Below are positions 14,623-25,179 of a stretch of 32,503 nt of DNA, in pieces. A program made the translations under genes and the position numbers. Origin of the DNA: Corallococcus exercitus. GTDB taxonomy: Bacteria; Myxococcota; Myxococcia; Myxococcales; Myxococcaceae. The DNA lies in NCBI RefSeq assembly GCF_003611585.1, contig NZ_RAVW01000050.1, positions 1 to 32,503 on the forward strand, given 5' to 3'. Position 1 is the stretch's first letter; each line of letters opens with the position of its first letter. The notes under the pieces were generated by a model. The model did not search any database, was not told the origin of the DNA, and worked only from the letters and a program-made list of their open reading frames with translations.

Positions 14623-15539
14623 TGGCCACGAGCTATCCAGAAAGCCGCGTCACCCTCGACATTGAAGGTGAGTCGATTGTCGTCCTGCGCGAGGCGGTGA
14701 GCATTTCGTTCTACATGGGGGGAGCCCACGAGGATCTGGCCCTGCCGCTCTGCCGCGCTCTGGAACGTTACCGGCGTGCCATCAAGCCCCACTCCCTGGA
14801 ATGGTACGTGGACCGCCACGGTGATTGGAGTCCCCTGGCCGAAGAGAGTGACGCATTCCTGAACGGGGAGGTGATGCACCCGGCGACCGGGCGCATTGAA
14901 GCGAGCGAGAAACCCGACTCCGTGACGGGGATCCGGTTCAAGTACCGGGGGCGAGGGCTGCCTCAAGAACCCTTCTTCCAACTCACACCCCATGGCACCT
15001 TTGCTGTGGAGTTCTGGCTCCCCATCGAGTTCCTGGAGCATCCAGGCCCGGAATGGGTGCGTGCGTTGACCCTCGAACTGGGGCGAGAGCTGCCCTTCCA
15101 CTCTGGCTACGTGGGGCTGTCCTTCGACGCCTGGGGCTGGGCGGAGTCCACCACTCCGGTCATGAAGGAGAAGGGGTTCCGGCATCCTGGCCTGCTGCTG
15201 CCGGGACTGGAGACCCTGGCAATGGAGCTGGGGACACGGATCTGGAGCCCCGCATGGCTCACCTTCCTGGGCCCGCCCGTGCTGAACGAACTGGGCGGCG
15301 CGGATGGCCTGCGGTCCCGGCTGCACTCGCCTTCAACCCAGGTTGAGTCCCTGTCCCCGGACCGCGCGCTTGTCTCCCTGGGCCCTGTCCCCGAAGCCGG
15401 GGACCTGGAGGCCGGTGACACGCTGCCCGCGTACCGCGAGCTGGCCCGTGTGCTGGAACCGTGGCTCTACACGCACAAAGGGTCCTGGGGCGACCTCACC
15501 GAAGCCGAGGTCCGCCAGTGGGAGCGCCGTTTCCTCTGA
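14622..15539 (+). CDS. DUF3396 (type VI immunity family) protein, putative partner of upstream toxin
   Basis: A 305-residue cytoplasmic-type protein with no signal peptide. The sequence follows the DUF3396/type VI immunity pattern: an early SISFYMGGAHEDLALPLCRA strand-helix, KPHSLEWYVDRHGDW, VEFWLPIEFLEHPGPEWVR, LPFHSGYVGLSFDAW, LGTRIWSPAWLTFLGPPVLN, and a C-terminal TLPAYRELARVLEPWLY. Family members are found next to toxin genes and are thought to neutralise them. Its ATG shares a base with the upstream stop (TGATG), so translation is coupled, as expected for a toxin-immunity pair; a GTG three bases earlier is an alternative start. Expected role: binding and blocking the nuclease domain of the upstream lipoprotein in the producing cell and its kin. 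Confidence 0.85.
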   Translation: MATSYPESRVTLDIEGESIVVLREAVSISFYMGGAHEDLALPLCRALERYRRAIKPHSLEWYVDRHGDWSPLAEESDAFLNGEVMHPATGRIEASEKPDSVTGIRFKYRGRGLPQEPFFQLTPHGTFAVEFWLPIEFLEHPGPEWVRALTLELGRELPFHSGYVGLSFDAWGWAESTTPVMKEKGFRHPGLLLPGLETLAMELGTRIWSPAWLTFLGPPVLNELGGADGLRSRLHSPSTQVESLSPDRALVSLGPVPEAGDLEAGDTLPAYRELARVLEPWLYTHKGSWGDLTEAEVRQWERRFL

Positions 15540-15567
15540 CCGCGCTGTGGCATCATCCCCGGCCGTC

Positions 15568-16854
15568 ATGCCGCAGACGCCTCGCAAGGTCTCGCTCGTC
15601 CTGAGCTACCAGTACCCCGGCAAGTACGCCTTCACCGTGCTCGCCGGCGCCGTGGAGGCGGACCCCGCGCTCTCGGACGTGTCGCTGCACTTCCCTCGCA
15701 ACCGCGAGGACCTGCTGACCACCGTGCGTGAACGCGTGGACGCGGGCGACACCGTCGTCGCCGCGTGGTCCTTCTACTCCGCCAGCTTCGGCCCCTCCGT
15801 GGAGGAGCTGACCTGGGTGCGCGAACGGCTGGAGGGCCGTGACGTCCTCTGCATCGCGGGCGGCGTGCACGCCACCGCCGAGACCCTCCAGACCCTCCAG
15901 GCCGGCTTCGACCTCGTCGCCGTGGGCGAGGGCGAACACACCCTGCGCGCCCTTTTGGCCCGCGTCCTCAAGGGCGAGGACCCGCGCACCACGCACGGCA
16001 CCGCGCACCTGAAGGAAGGCAAGCTCGTGCAGCACGGCCACGGCGAGGGCGTGCGCCTGGACGACTTCCCTCCGTTCGCCGCGAAGCACGTGAAGTTCGG
16101 CGCCATCGAGATCACCCGCGGCTGCATCTACGCCTGCCGCTTCTGCCAGACGCCCTTCATGTCCAAGGCGCGCTTCCGGCACCGCACCGTTGCCAACATC
16201 GCCCACTGGGCCCGCGAGCTGCGCCGCGCGGGCCGGCGCGACCTGCGCTTCATCACCCCCACGTCCCTGTCCTACGGCACCCCCGACGAGACCGTGAACC
16301 TGGCCGCCGTGGAGGAACTGCTCGCCGCCGTGACGGAGGCCATGGCCCCGGAGGGGCGCATCTACTACGGCACCTTCCCCTCGGAGGTCCGCCCGGAGCA
16401 CGTCACGCCGGAGGCCCTGGCGCTGCTCAAGCGCTACGTGGCCAACGACAACCTCATCATCGGCGGCCAGTCCGGCTCCGAGCGCATCCTCCAGGCCACC
16501 CGGCGCGGCCACGACGTGGAGACCGTGGTGCGCGCCGCGCGGCTCGCGGTGGAGGGCGGCTTCGTGCCCAACGTGGACTTCATCCTGGGCCTGCCCGGCG
16601 AGGAGCCCTCGGACGTGGACGCCACCCTGGACCTCATGCAGCGGCTGTCGGATTTGGGCGCTCGCGTGCACGGTCACACCTTCATGCCCCTGCCCGGCAC
16701 GCCGTATCGCGACGCGGCCCCCGGCCGTCTGGACGCGCGCACCCGGCAGCGGCTGGACTTCCTCGCGTCCCAGGGCCGTCTGTATGGCCACTGGAGGGCG
16801 CAGGGCGTGCTCGCGGAGGCCATCGCCGCCCGCAGACAGCCGCGCGCCCGCTAG
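15568..16854 (+). CDS. B12-binding-domain radical SAM protein (MJ_1487-like)
   Basis: A 428-residue protein. The N-terminal part (about 1-165) resembles a cobalamin-binding Rossmann domain: VSLVLSYQYPGKYAFTVLAG, WSFYSASFGPSVEELTWVRE, and CIAGGVHATAETLQTLQAGF leading to LVAVGEGE, the pattern of B12-dependent radical SAM enzymes. The cluster motif is C186-IYA-C190-RF-C193 in ITRGCIYACRFCQTPF. Downstream, IIGGQSGSERIL, VDFILGLPGEEPSD and FMPLPGTPY are standard for radical SAM cores with this architecture. It most resembles the family named after MJ_1487 (TIGR04013), whose reaction is unknown. The ATG at 15568 is chosen because homology begins directly after it; upstream in-frame codons overlap the DUF3396 gene. 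It is separated from that gene by 28 bp and could be co-transcribed. Function beyond the class is open. Confidence 0.87.
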   Translation: MPQTPRKVSLVLSYQYPGKYAFTVLAGAVEADPALSDVSLHFPRNREDLLTTVRERVDAGDTVVAAWSFYSASFGPSVEELTWVRERLEGRDVLCIAGGVHATAETLQTLQAGFDLVAVGEGEHTLRALLARVLKGEDPRTTHGTAHLKEGKLVQHGHGEGVRLDDFPPFAAKHVKFGAIEITRGCIYACRFCQTPFMSKARFRHRTVANIAHWARELRRAGRRDLRFITPTSLSYGTPDETVNLAAVEELLAAVTEAMAPEGRIYYGTFPSEVRPEHVTPEALALLKRYVANDNLIIGGQSGSERILQATRRGHDVETVVRAARLAVEGGFVPNVDFILGLPGEEPSDVDATLDLMQRLSDLGARVHGHTFMPLPGTPYRDAAPGRLDARTRQRLDFLASQGRLYGHWRAQGVLAEAIAARRQPRAR

Positions 16855-16876
16855 CCGCACCCGTTACACTCCAGCG

Positions 16877-17218
16877 ATGGCTGAACAGACGCCTTACTGG
16901 CTCCTCATCTCCGTGCTCTTCAGCTCCCAGCCCCTCACCCCGGCGCTGGCGATGACGCTGCACGAGGCCGCCTTCGAGCTGTACTCGCGCGGCGAGGGCT
17001 CCCGCGAGGTGGCGGGCGATCTGCTCTCCGGCCGGGTGAACAACCTGCGCAAGGACGTGTCCCTGGGCGGCATCGCCGGGCCCGCCTTCGAGGCCGAAAT
17101 CGAGACCGAGCGCGGCTCCGGCGTCGTCCGCTTCGTCCTCACCCGCCAGGGCCTGGAGATGATGAAGGCCCAGGAGTCCGCGCCGGCCGTCCCCGCGAAG
17201 CCGAAGTACCTCAACTGA
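16877..17218 (+). CDS. hypothetical protein, 113 residues
   Basis: I do not recognise a family. The protein starts MAEQTPYWLLISVLFSSQPL and continues as a mixed helix/strand sequence ending in a Pro/Lys-rich tail (PAVPAKPKYLN). There is one moderately hydrophobic segment near the N-terminus but no clear signal peptide. Codon third positions are strongly GC-biased like the flanking genes, which supports a real, resident gene. It begins 22 bp after the radical SAM stop on the same strand and may be its operon partner. No catalytic motif is visible. Confidence 0.65.
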   Translation: MAEQTPYWLLISVLFSSQPLTPALAMTLHEAAFELYSRGEGSREVAGDLLSGRVNNLRKDVSLGGIAGPAFEAEIETERGSGVVRFVLTRQGLEMMKAQESAPAVPAKPKYLN

Positions 17219-17299
17219 GGAGGGGGCCCCCTGGCCGCCCGGCCGCTCCCGGAACGGCACCCCGTCACCACCTTGAGGGCTCAAGGGAGGAATGGCGGC

Positions 17300-17545
17300 A
17301 TGGACCCCAAGGACGAATACCTCAAGAAGAGCGCCGGCATCCCGCTGGACCCCAGCAAGCAGAAGGATCCGGACGAGGACGGCGACCGGGTGCCCGCGGA
17401 AGGACGCGCCGAGGAGCTCAACGACGTCACCGGGCAGAACGGCGGCCAGCGCACCGACGCGGACCTGCCCTGGAACGACACGCGGCACCGGCATGACGGC
17501 ATCCGCGACAAGTACAGCGACGACAGCGACAAGAAAAAGCCCTGA
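17300..17545 (+). CDS. small highly charged hydrophilic protein
   Basis: An 81-residue protein, unrecognised, composed mostly of Asp, Lys, Glu, Arg, Asn and Gly (for example DPSKQKDPDEDGDR, HRHDGIRDKYSDDSDKKKP). It has no hydrophobic core, so it is probably intrinsically disordered, comparable in composition to hydrophilin-type stress proteins; that is only an analogy. The ATG at 17300 is preceded by GGGAGG nine bases upstream. An ATG at 17292 in another frame gives an Arg/Thr/Pro-rich product that looks like a shadow. It ends 59 bp before a convergent gene; a 7-bp inverted repeat (CCCCAGG at 17552-17558, CCTGGGG at 17590-17596) in the gap could form a weak shared terminator. Confidence 0.65.
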   Translation: MDPKDEYLKKSAGIPLDPSKQKDPDEDGDRVPAEGRAEELNDVTGQNGGQRTDADLPWNDTRHRHDGIRDKYSDDSDKKKP

Positions 17546-17604
17546 GGTCTCCCCCAGGGCTCACGTGAAATCAGTGCTGAGAAGGACGGCCTGGGGCGCG
17601 GGGA

Positions 17605-18018
17605 CTACTCGCGCTCCAGGTCCAGCTTCATGCCGCCCATGTGCAGGATGGACTGGGACATGGACACCGACGACATGATGGCCAGGTCCTCGATGGCCTT
17701 CATCTCCTCACTCTGGGGCTCCGCGCCCGTCTGAGAGCCCGCAGCCTGCTGCTGCTGCTGGGGCTGCTGGCCCGTGACGTTCACCGGCGTGGAGGTGGCG
17801 CCCGCGGTGTAGGCGTTCAGCAGCCCGCCGTGCGGCGTGGCCCCCATCTGCGCCAGCGCCGACGACACCACCGAACCCCCCGTCACCTGCGCGCCCGCCT
17901 TGGGCTGCGCGGCCGCGCCAGACATCAGCGAGCCGAAGCGGCTGCCCGACACGGAGGAGGCGGTGTTCGTCGTGGCCGGCTGCACCCGCGGACCGGAGAG
18001 GGACGTGATGCGGTTCAT
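17605..18018 (-). CDS. hypothetical Gln/Ser/Ala-rich protein, 137 residues
   Basis: This was not assigned to a family. The ATG at 18018 is supported by GGGAG upstream; a further in-frame start at 18033 has no such site. The N-terminal two thirds is low-complexity and probably disordered (Ser, Ala, Gly, Thr and a PQQQQQ run at about residue 85). The C-terminal 35 residues (EEMKAIEDLAIMSSVSMSQS, ending HMGGMKLDLERE) look like one or two amphipathic helices and may be the functional part. There is no signal peptide or membrane segment. A disordered arm with a short C-terminal helix would suit a secreted substrate or an adaptor, but nothing in the neighbourhood confirms this. Confidence 0.65.
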   Translation of the reverse strand: MNRITSLSGPRVQPATTNTASSVSGSRFGSLMSGAAAQPKAGAQVTGGSVVSSALAQMGATPHGGLLNAYTAGATSTPVNVTGQQPQQQQQAAGSQTGAEPQSEEMKAIEDLAIMSSVSMSQSILHMGGMKLDLERE

Positions 18019-18148
18019 GGCGGCTCCCGTCAAAAAGGCCCCTGTTCAACCCAGGCACGCCCGTGGGCATGCCTGTGGGGCTTCAAATTCGTTCTCCCCA
18101 TTATCGCCACAGGCCCCGGGAAGTTGCCTCTTCGGGTGGGAGAACGGC

Positions 18149-18197
18149 GAAGGCCGCGAAATCCCGGGGGAATTTCCCCTGGGACGCCGCGGCCTTC
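18149..18197 (-). terminator. long nested hairpin downstream of isocitrate lyase gene
   Basis: An outer 10-bp stem, GAAGGCCGCG (18149-18158) against CGCGGCCTTC (18188-18197), encloses an inner 10-bp stem, TCCCGGGGGA (18162-18171) against TCCCCTGGGA (18175-18184), which has one G-T pair and a 3-base loop. It lies about 35 bases past the aceA stop in its direction. No T-run is seen on that strand, so it may act as an RNA-stabilising or attenuating structure as much as a terminator. Confidence 0.5.
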
Positions 18198-18207
18198 ATG
18201 CCTCTTT

Positions 18208-18221
18208 CAGCCTTCGGGCTG
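18208..18221 (-). terminator. short tetraloop hairpin just after isocitrate lyase stop
   Basis: CAGCC (18208-18212) pairs with GGCTG (18217-18221) around a 4-base loop, which reads CGAA on the strand of aceA and TTCG on the other. It starts about 12 bases beyond the stop and, together with the longer hairpin next to it, probably marks the 3' end of the aceB-aceA transcript. Confidence 0.45.
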
Positions 18222-18232
18222 ATCCGCCCGGC

Positions 18233-19519
<1,287 letters not shown>

Positions 19520-19586
19520 GCCAGGACTCCTCGGGCTGCGGTGAAGGGTTGAAGAAACGTTGGAACGTCGGTGCTTCAGGAAGGCT

Positions 19587-21209
<1,623 letters not shown>

Positions 21210-21294
21210 GTCGGCTCCTGACGAGATGCGTTGTAAAAACGGCCCAACGGGCTGAAAGATGCTCCCACCGTCTAGGGATGGGAAGTCTTGGTGA

Positions 21295-21325
21295 ATCAGA
21301 ACCTGCTTGCCTGTAAGGCTGTCAA
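21295..21325 (-). promoter_or_regulatory. possible promoter for aceB-aceA
   Basis: Reading the minus strand, a perfect TTGACA (21325-21320) is followed after 19 bases by TCTGAT (21300-21295), about 85 bases upstream of the aceB start. The spacer is long and the -10 match modest, so this is tentative. The surrounding 21230-21360 stretch is AT-rich compared with the window. Confidence 0.25.
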
Positions 21326-21483
21326 CATCATCCGGATTAAATCTGTAAATCCACTGACGCAGCCGGACATAACCCCCCGGAATCACGTCGCCGGAAGGGG
21401 GAGGCAATCAACGGCGGTGGGTTTCCGTAGGTAGGAATGAGACCCCCACGTGCCAAGCGGGGGCCTGAAGGAGAGGTCACCTC

Positions 21484-21843
21484 ATGGACGTCACGACACG
21501 CTGCAGGGCTTGTTCGAAGGAGATGACCGGGGAGGCGACGCGCTGCCCGCACTGCCGTGCGCGGACGGTGCCGATGCACCGGGGCGAGGGGCGGGCGCTG
21601 CTCGGCGTCTGCTCGGCGCTGGCTCGCGAGCTGGACGTGGATCCGGCGCTGGTGCGGGTGGCGTTCGTGCTGATGTTCTTCGCGTCCGGGGGGATGAGCG
21701 CGGGGCTCTACCTGCTGCTCTGGGCGTTCATCCCGGCCAGGGCCTACGGCCGGGCCCCGCTGCAGGGACCGCTGGACTGGGTGTCCAAGGTGGCCAACAC
21801 GCCCGTGGACGACGACACGCCCCGCTGGGAGAAGCGCGTCTGA
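21484..21843 (+). CDS. PspC-domain protein with N-terminal zinc ribbon
   Basis: A 119-residue membrane protein. The N-terminus has two Cys pairs (C7-RA-C10 and C21-PH-C24), forming a zinc-ribbon-like knuckle. A PspC domain follows from about residue 33 to 90: GEGRALLGVCSALARELDVD, PALVRVAFVLMFFASGG and LYLLLWAFIPA, with the usual two hydrophobic helices. PspC proteins sense or help respond to envelope stress; in E. coli PspC works with PspB to relieve PspA inhibition. There is no pspA, pspB or pspF gene here, so this is a stand-alone member. The ATG at 21484 follows AAGGAGAGG. It is divergent from aceB and convergent with the chemoreceptor gene, whose stop lies 25 bp away. Confidence 0.88.
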   Translation: MDVTTRCRACSKEMTGEATRCPHCRARTVPMHRGEGRALLGVCSALARELDVDPALVRVAFVLMFFASGGMSAGLYLLLWAFIPARAYGRAPLQGPLDWVSKVANTPVDDDTPRWEKRV

Positions 21844-21868
21844 CGCGGTGGCTGGCTGGCGCGTCCGG

Positions 21869-23773
21869 CTAGACGCGCCAGACGCCGGCCACGGACTCCA
21901 TGCGCTCGGCCACGCCGCGCAGGGCGAGCGTCATCCGCTGGGTGCCGTGCATGGCCTGGAGGGTGTCGTCCATCATCCGGGACAGGTCCGTGACGGCCAT
22001 GAAGATTTGAGCGATGCCGGCGTTCTGCTGGATGACGGCGGCGGCGATCTGCTGGGCCGCGGACGCGTTGTCCTGGATGATGTCCGTCAGCGCGCGCAGG
22101 CTCTGGCCGCTCTCGCGCACCTGGGCCAGGCCCACTTCGGAGCGGCGCTGTCCCTCCTCGGAGAGGGCCACGGTGTCGCGGATGCTGCCGCGGATGGCTT
22201 CCAGGATGTCGCGCACCCGGTCGGTGGCATGGATGGATTGATCCGCGAGGCCGCGGATCTCCCGCGCCACCACGCCAAAGCCCTTGCCATGCTCGCCGGA
22301 GCGGACCGCCTCGATGGCCGCGTTGAGCGCGAGCATGTTGGACTGGTCCGCCAGGTCCTTCACCGTCTGGGTGATGCCGCCAATCTGGTGCGTGCGCTCG
22401 TGGAGGGTGGAGATGCCCTCGGCCAGGCGCGCCCCGTGGTCACGCAGCTGTTCGAAGCCGTCCAGGCTGGCGTCGAGCGACGTCTGGCCGGAGCCGCCCG
22501 CCTCTCGCGCCCGCGCCACCAGCGCGAGCACCGCCTGCGAGCGCTCCGCCGCGAGCTGTGAGGTCTGCTGGATCTCCTTCGCGGTGACCTGCGTCTCCTG
22601 GATGGCGGCGCCCTGCCGGGTGAGGATGCGCTCCTGCTGCTCGGTGGCCTGCGTGAGCTCTCCCACCGTCTGCCCCAGCACCCGGGTGGCCTGCTGGAGG
22701 CTGGTGGTGGACTCGCGCAGGTGGTCCATCATCCGGGAGAAGGCGGAGGCCAGCTCGCCCACCTCGTCCTGGTGGCCGCGGGACTCCACGCGCTGGGTGA
22801 GGTCGCCCTCGCGCACCACGCGGGTCACCAGCTCGCACAGGGTGGTGATGGGCTGTGTCACTCCGCGCGCCAGGGCCCAGGCGGCCAGGACAGCCAGCCC
22901 CACCAGGGCCAGCACCGCGAGCACGCTGAGCTGGAGGAAGCGCCTGAGGGGCAGGAAGGCCTCTTGCGCGTCCAGCGCCGCCACGAAGCGCCAGCCCTGG
23001 CTCCCGCTGAAGCGGGCGGTGTTGTCGCGGGCCTCGGCCCGGACGGAGTCCACGAGGGCCGGCGCGTCCGCCGCCCGGGAGCTGAAGAGACGGCCGCCGT
23101 CGGGCGCGAGGACCTCCAGGGTGAAGCTCTTCTGTCCCCGGTCCCGCGAGCGCTGGAGTGCGCCCGCGACCACCTCTTCCAGCTGGCCCCAGTCGTACGC
23201 GGCCAGCAGCACGCCCACGCGCGCGCCGGAGATGGGGCTGAGCACGGGCAGCGCCAGGGGCATCACCGGGCGGGCGAGGAAGGGGTCCTGCTTCGTCAGC
23301 GCGCGCGTGAGCACGGCGGGGTCCAGCCGGTCCTCCAGCGCGGTCTGGAACCAGGGCGCGGCGAGCACCTCCTGTTCGCGTCCCGCGAAGGCCTGGCGCA
23401 GCTCCGGCCGGCTCACGGAGACGGCGCGCCCGTCGACGGTGAACAGCACCAGCCCCGCGAAGCTGGTGTGCCGGCCATTGAGGGAGGCGAGCACCGCGTC
23501 GCTCTTGGCGTAGGTGTCGAAGAGGAGAGCGCCGCGCACGATGGCGTCCTCGGTCCACGCGCGGGCGTTCGCTTCGCGCTCGCGCAGGGATGCCTCGATG
23601 AGGTCGCGCAGGCCGTCGGCCTCCACCTGGAGGACGCCGTGCACCTGCTGCTCCAGGTTGCGCCGGATGACGTGGACGCCCACCGCGACGACGGGGGTGA
23701 GGGCCGCGACGAGCAGCAGGCAGATCCACAGCGTGAGGCGGCCTCGCAACTTCAAACCGGACAGCAGGCGCAT
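21869..23773 (-). CDS. methyl-accepting chemotaxis protein with periplasmic Cache-like domain
   Basis: A 634-residue transmembrane chemoreceptor. TM1 is about residues 13-36 ([20 protein letters not shown]), followed by a periplasmic domain of about 250 residues that looks like a double Cache/PDC sensor ([20 protein letters not shown] and [16 protein letters not shown] are typical strands). TM2 is about 288-310, then a HAMP domain ([20 protein letters not shown]) and a signalling domain with tip sequence [20 protein letters not shown], then [16 protein letters not shown]. The tip keeps the Glu and Arg equivalent to Tsr E385 and R388, unlike the other receptor in this window. The gene follows a secreted PDC-like sensor gene by 32 bp on the same strand, suggesting one transcript and perhaps one signalling unit. 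No che genes are nearby. Confidence 0.93.
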   Translation of the reverse strand: MRLLSGLKLRGRLTLWICLLLVAALTPVVAVGVHVIRRNLEQQVHGVLQVEADGLRDLIEASLREREANARAWTEDAIVRGALLFDTYAKSDAVLASLNGRHTSFAGLVLFTVDGRAVSVSRPELRQAFAGREQEVLAAPWFQTALEDRLDPAVLTRALTKQDPFLARPVMPLALPVLSPISGARVGVLLAAYDWGQLEEVVAGALQRSRDRGQKSFTLEVLAPDGGRLFSSRAADAPALVDSVRAEARDNTARFSGSQGWRFVAALDAQEAFLPLRRFLQLSVLAVLALVGLAVLAAWALARGVTQPITTLCELVTRVVREGDLTQRVESRGHQDEVGELASAFSRMMDHLRESTTSLQQATRVLGQTVGELTQATEQQERILTRQGAAIQETQVTAKEIQQTSQLAAERSQAVLALVARAREAGGSGQTSLDASLDGFEQLRDHGARLAEGISTLHERTHQIGGITQTVKDLADQSNMLALNAAIEAVRSGEHGKGFGVVAREIRGLADQSIHATDRVRDILEAIRGSIRDTVALSEEGQRRSEVGLAQVRESGQSLRALTDIIQDNASAAQQIAAAVIQQNAGIAQIFMAVTDLSRMMDDTLQAMHGTQRMTLALRGVAERMESVAGVWRV

Positions 23774-23805
23774 GCGCGAAGACCCTGGGGAGGAGGCGGT
23801 GGGCG

Positions 23806-24357
23806 TCACAGGTCGAGCAGGGACAGGCCCACGGTGAGCGCGCCGATGACCTGGGCGCCGTCGCGGACGGGGAGGGACACCTGGATGACGTAGGCCTGGG
23901 AGGACTCGTCGAAGAAAGGGGCCTCGCGCAGCACCGGGCCGCCCCGGCCCCCTGCGTAGGTGAGGCGCCACTTGGGCTCGTCCCCCTGCCAGTAGTCGGA
24001 CGTGCGCCGGCTGGCGCAGACGAGCGCGCCCTGGCCGTCCATGGTGAAGGCCTCCGCCATCGCCGGGCCCAGCCGCTCCCGCAGGCGGCGCAGCGCGCCC
24101 GTGCACGGGGCGTCCAGCACGCGCTGCTTGAAGGGCGTGAGGGCCGGGGTCGCCATCCACTCCGCGTCGTGCTGCTGGATGGTGGCGAGCGGCGTGTGGC
24201 GCGCGTTCTGGGCGCGGATGGCCCGCACCACCTCCGGGTCCTCGGCCAGCCGCCGCAGGTGGGGCATCACGGCGTCCACCTTCTGGAGCTGCGCGACACC
24301 GTCAGGAGGGAGCTGACCCCCAACGGTCAGCGCCAATCCCATCCACAACATGGACAT
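23806..24357 (-). CDS. exported PDC/Cache-like sensor-domain protein
   Basis: A 183-residue protein from ATG 24357, with a short hydrophobic N-terminus ([14 protein letters not shown]) acting as signal or anchor; ATG 24351 is an equal alternative, and an in-frame ATG at 24453 would add non-signal sequence. The body resembles a single PDC (Cache) sensor: [59 protein letters not shown], and the closing strands [20 protein letters not shown]. It has no output domain, so it must act through a partner. The chemoreceptor gene 32 bp downstream is the obvious candidate; it could hand over ligand or share it. This is a rare split arrangement. The domain assignment is by pattern, not search. Confidence 0.7.
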   Translation of the reverse strand: MSMLWMGLALTVGGQLPPDGVAQLQKVDAVMPHLRRLAEDPEVVRAIRAQNARHTPLATIQQHDAEWMATPALTPFKQRVLDAPCTGALRRLRERLGPAMAEAFTMDGQGALVCASRRTSDYWQGDEPKWRLTYAGGRGGPVLREAPFFDESSQAYVIQVSLPVRDGAQVIGALTVGLSLLDL

Positions 24358-24439
24358 ACCCAGACGCCCCCAAGGCCGTGAGAACGACTGAGAAAAGTGT
24401 GTCACGGAACACTTCACGCCGTCACGCAGGCAGGCATGA

Positions 24440-24454
24440 TTTGAATTATTCAAA
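24440..24454. promoter_or_regulatory. 15-bp perfect palindrome upstream of sensor/chemoreceptor pair
   Basis: TTTGAAT-T-ATTCAAA is a perfect inverted repeat with a 1-base centre, 83 bp upstream of the sensor gene start, in the most AT-rich spot of the intergenic gap. It looks like a binding site for a dimeric regulator, or an extended promoter element for the leftward operon. Confidence 0.4.
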
Positions 24455-24534
24455 CTAAGCTTGTTTTCACAGGCTCCAGGGCGACCAGCACTGCGCGGGC
24501 CTGTCTTCCTGCTCCCATGTTTCAGACGTCGGGT

Positions 24535-25014
24535 TCAGGGAAGCTTCGGCCGGATGATGCGCGGTGCGTTCGGGTTCACGTCCAGGAGGCGCACGGCGTC
24601 GCCTTCGTGCACGGTGCCTGGCTTCAGCACTCGCGCGAGCTGACCCCTCCGGCCCCAGCTGTCCTTCAGCAGGCCGGGGCGCAGGGCATCCAGCTTCCAG
24701 CACGGGACGCAGGGCTCGGTCAGCTCCACCACCACCGCGTCCCCCAGCGCCAGACGCTGTCCCGGCGGCAGCGCGTCCAGGGACAGGCCCTCCACCAGCA
24801 CGTTCTCCTTGAGCGCGCCCTCGGGCACGTCCAGCGCCGCGCGCTGCGCTTCGTCCATCAGCAGCAGCTGGCGCTTGTGTCCCACGGCTCGCCGCTGGTG
24901 ACGGTCGCCCTGGAAGCCGTGCTGCTCCACGGCGTGGGCCTCGGGGACCCGGCGCATGGGCGTGCCCCGCTCCTGGGCCAGGAAGAGGGCCTTGATGATT
25001 CCAGGGGTGCTCAC
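24535..25014 (-). CDS. MOSC-domain protein
   Basis: A 159-residue single-domain MOSC protein. MOSC domains occur in molybdenum-cofactor sulfurases and in stand-alone proteins such as YiiM that handle molybdenum cofactor or detoxify N-hydroxylated bases. Seen here: HAVEQHGFQGDRHQRRAVGH (the Gly-x-x-Gly-Asp-x-His core), LKENVLVEGLSLDALPPGQR, LALGDAVVVELTEPCVPCWK with the conserved Cys, and a C-terminal GTVHEGDAVRLL. The GTG start at 25014 lacks a strong ribosome site, but the family N-terminus begins here. It stands alone between a leftward chemotaxis operon and rightward fumC. The specific reaction is not predictable. Confidence 0.88.
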   Translation of the reverse strand: MSTPGIIKALFLAQERGTPMRRVPEAHAVEQHGFQGDRHQRRAVGHKRQLLLMDEAQRAALDVPEGALKENVLVEGLSLDALPPGQRLALGDAVVVELTEPCVPCWKLDALRPGLLKDSWGRRGQLARVLKPGTVHEGDAVRLLDVNPNAPRIIRPKLP

Positions 25015-25179
25015 GGCGTGACACTAACGCCGGAGCGCCCCGGGTGAGCGGGCGTCCCGTCCGCCTCCTCCCTCGCCGAGCGTTGGGGATGCGGCATCCG
25101 CCCGTCACTCCGTCCTGCCGGGGCGGGGCGGCGGTGTTAATCGCGCGGGACATCGTTCCTGTCTGGGAAAGGCCCCACC

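Noticed and set aside
21210-21407. N-terminal extension of malate synthase
   Set aside because: The extra residues have no family similarity, the region is AT-rich promoter-like DNA, and a good ribosome site precedes the ATG at 21209.
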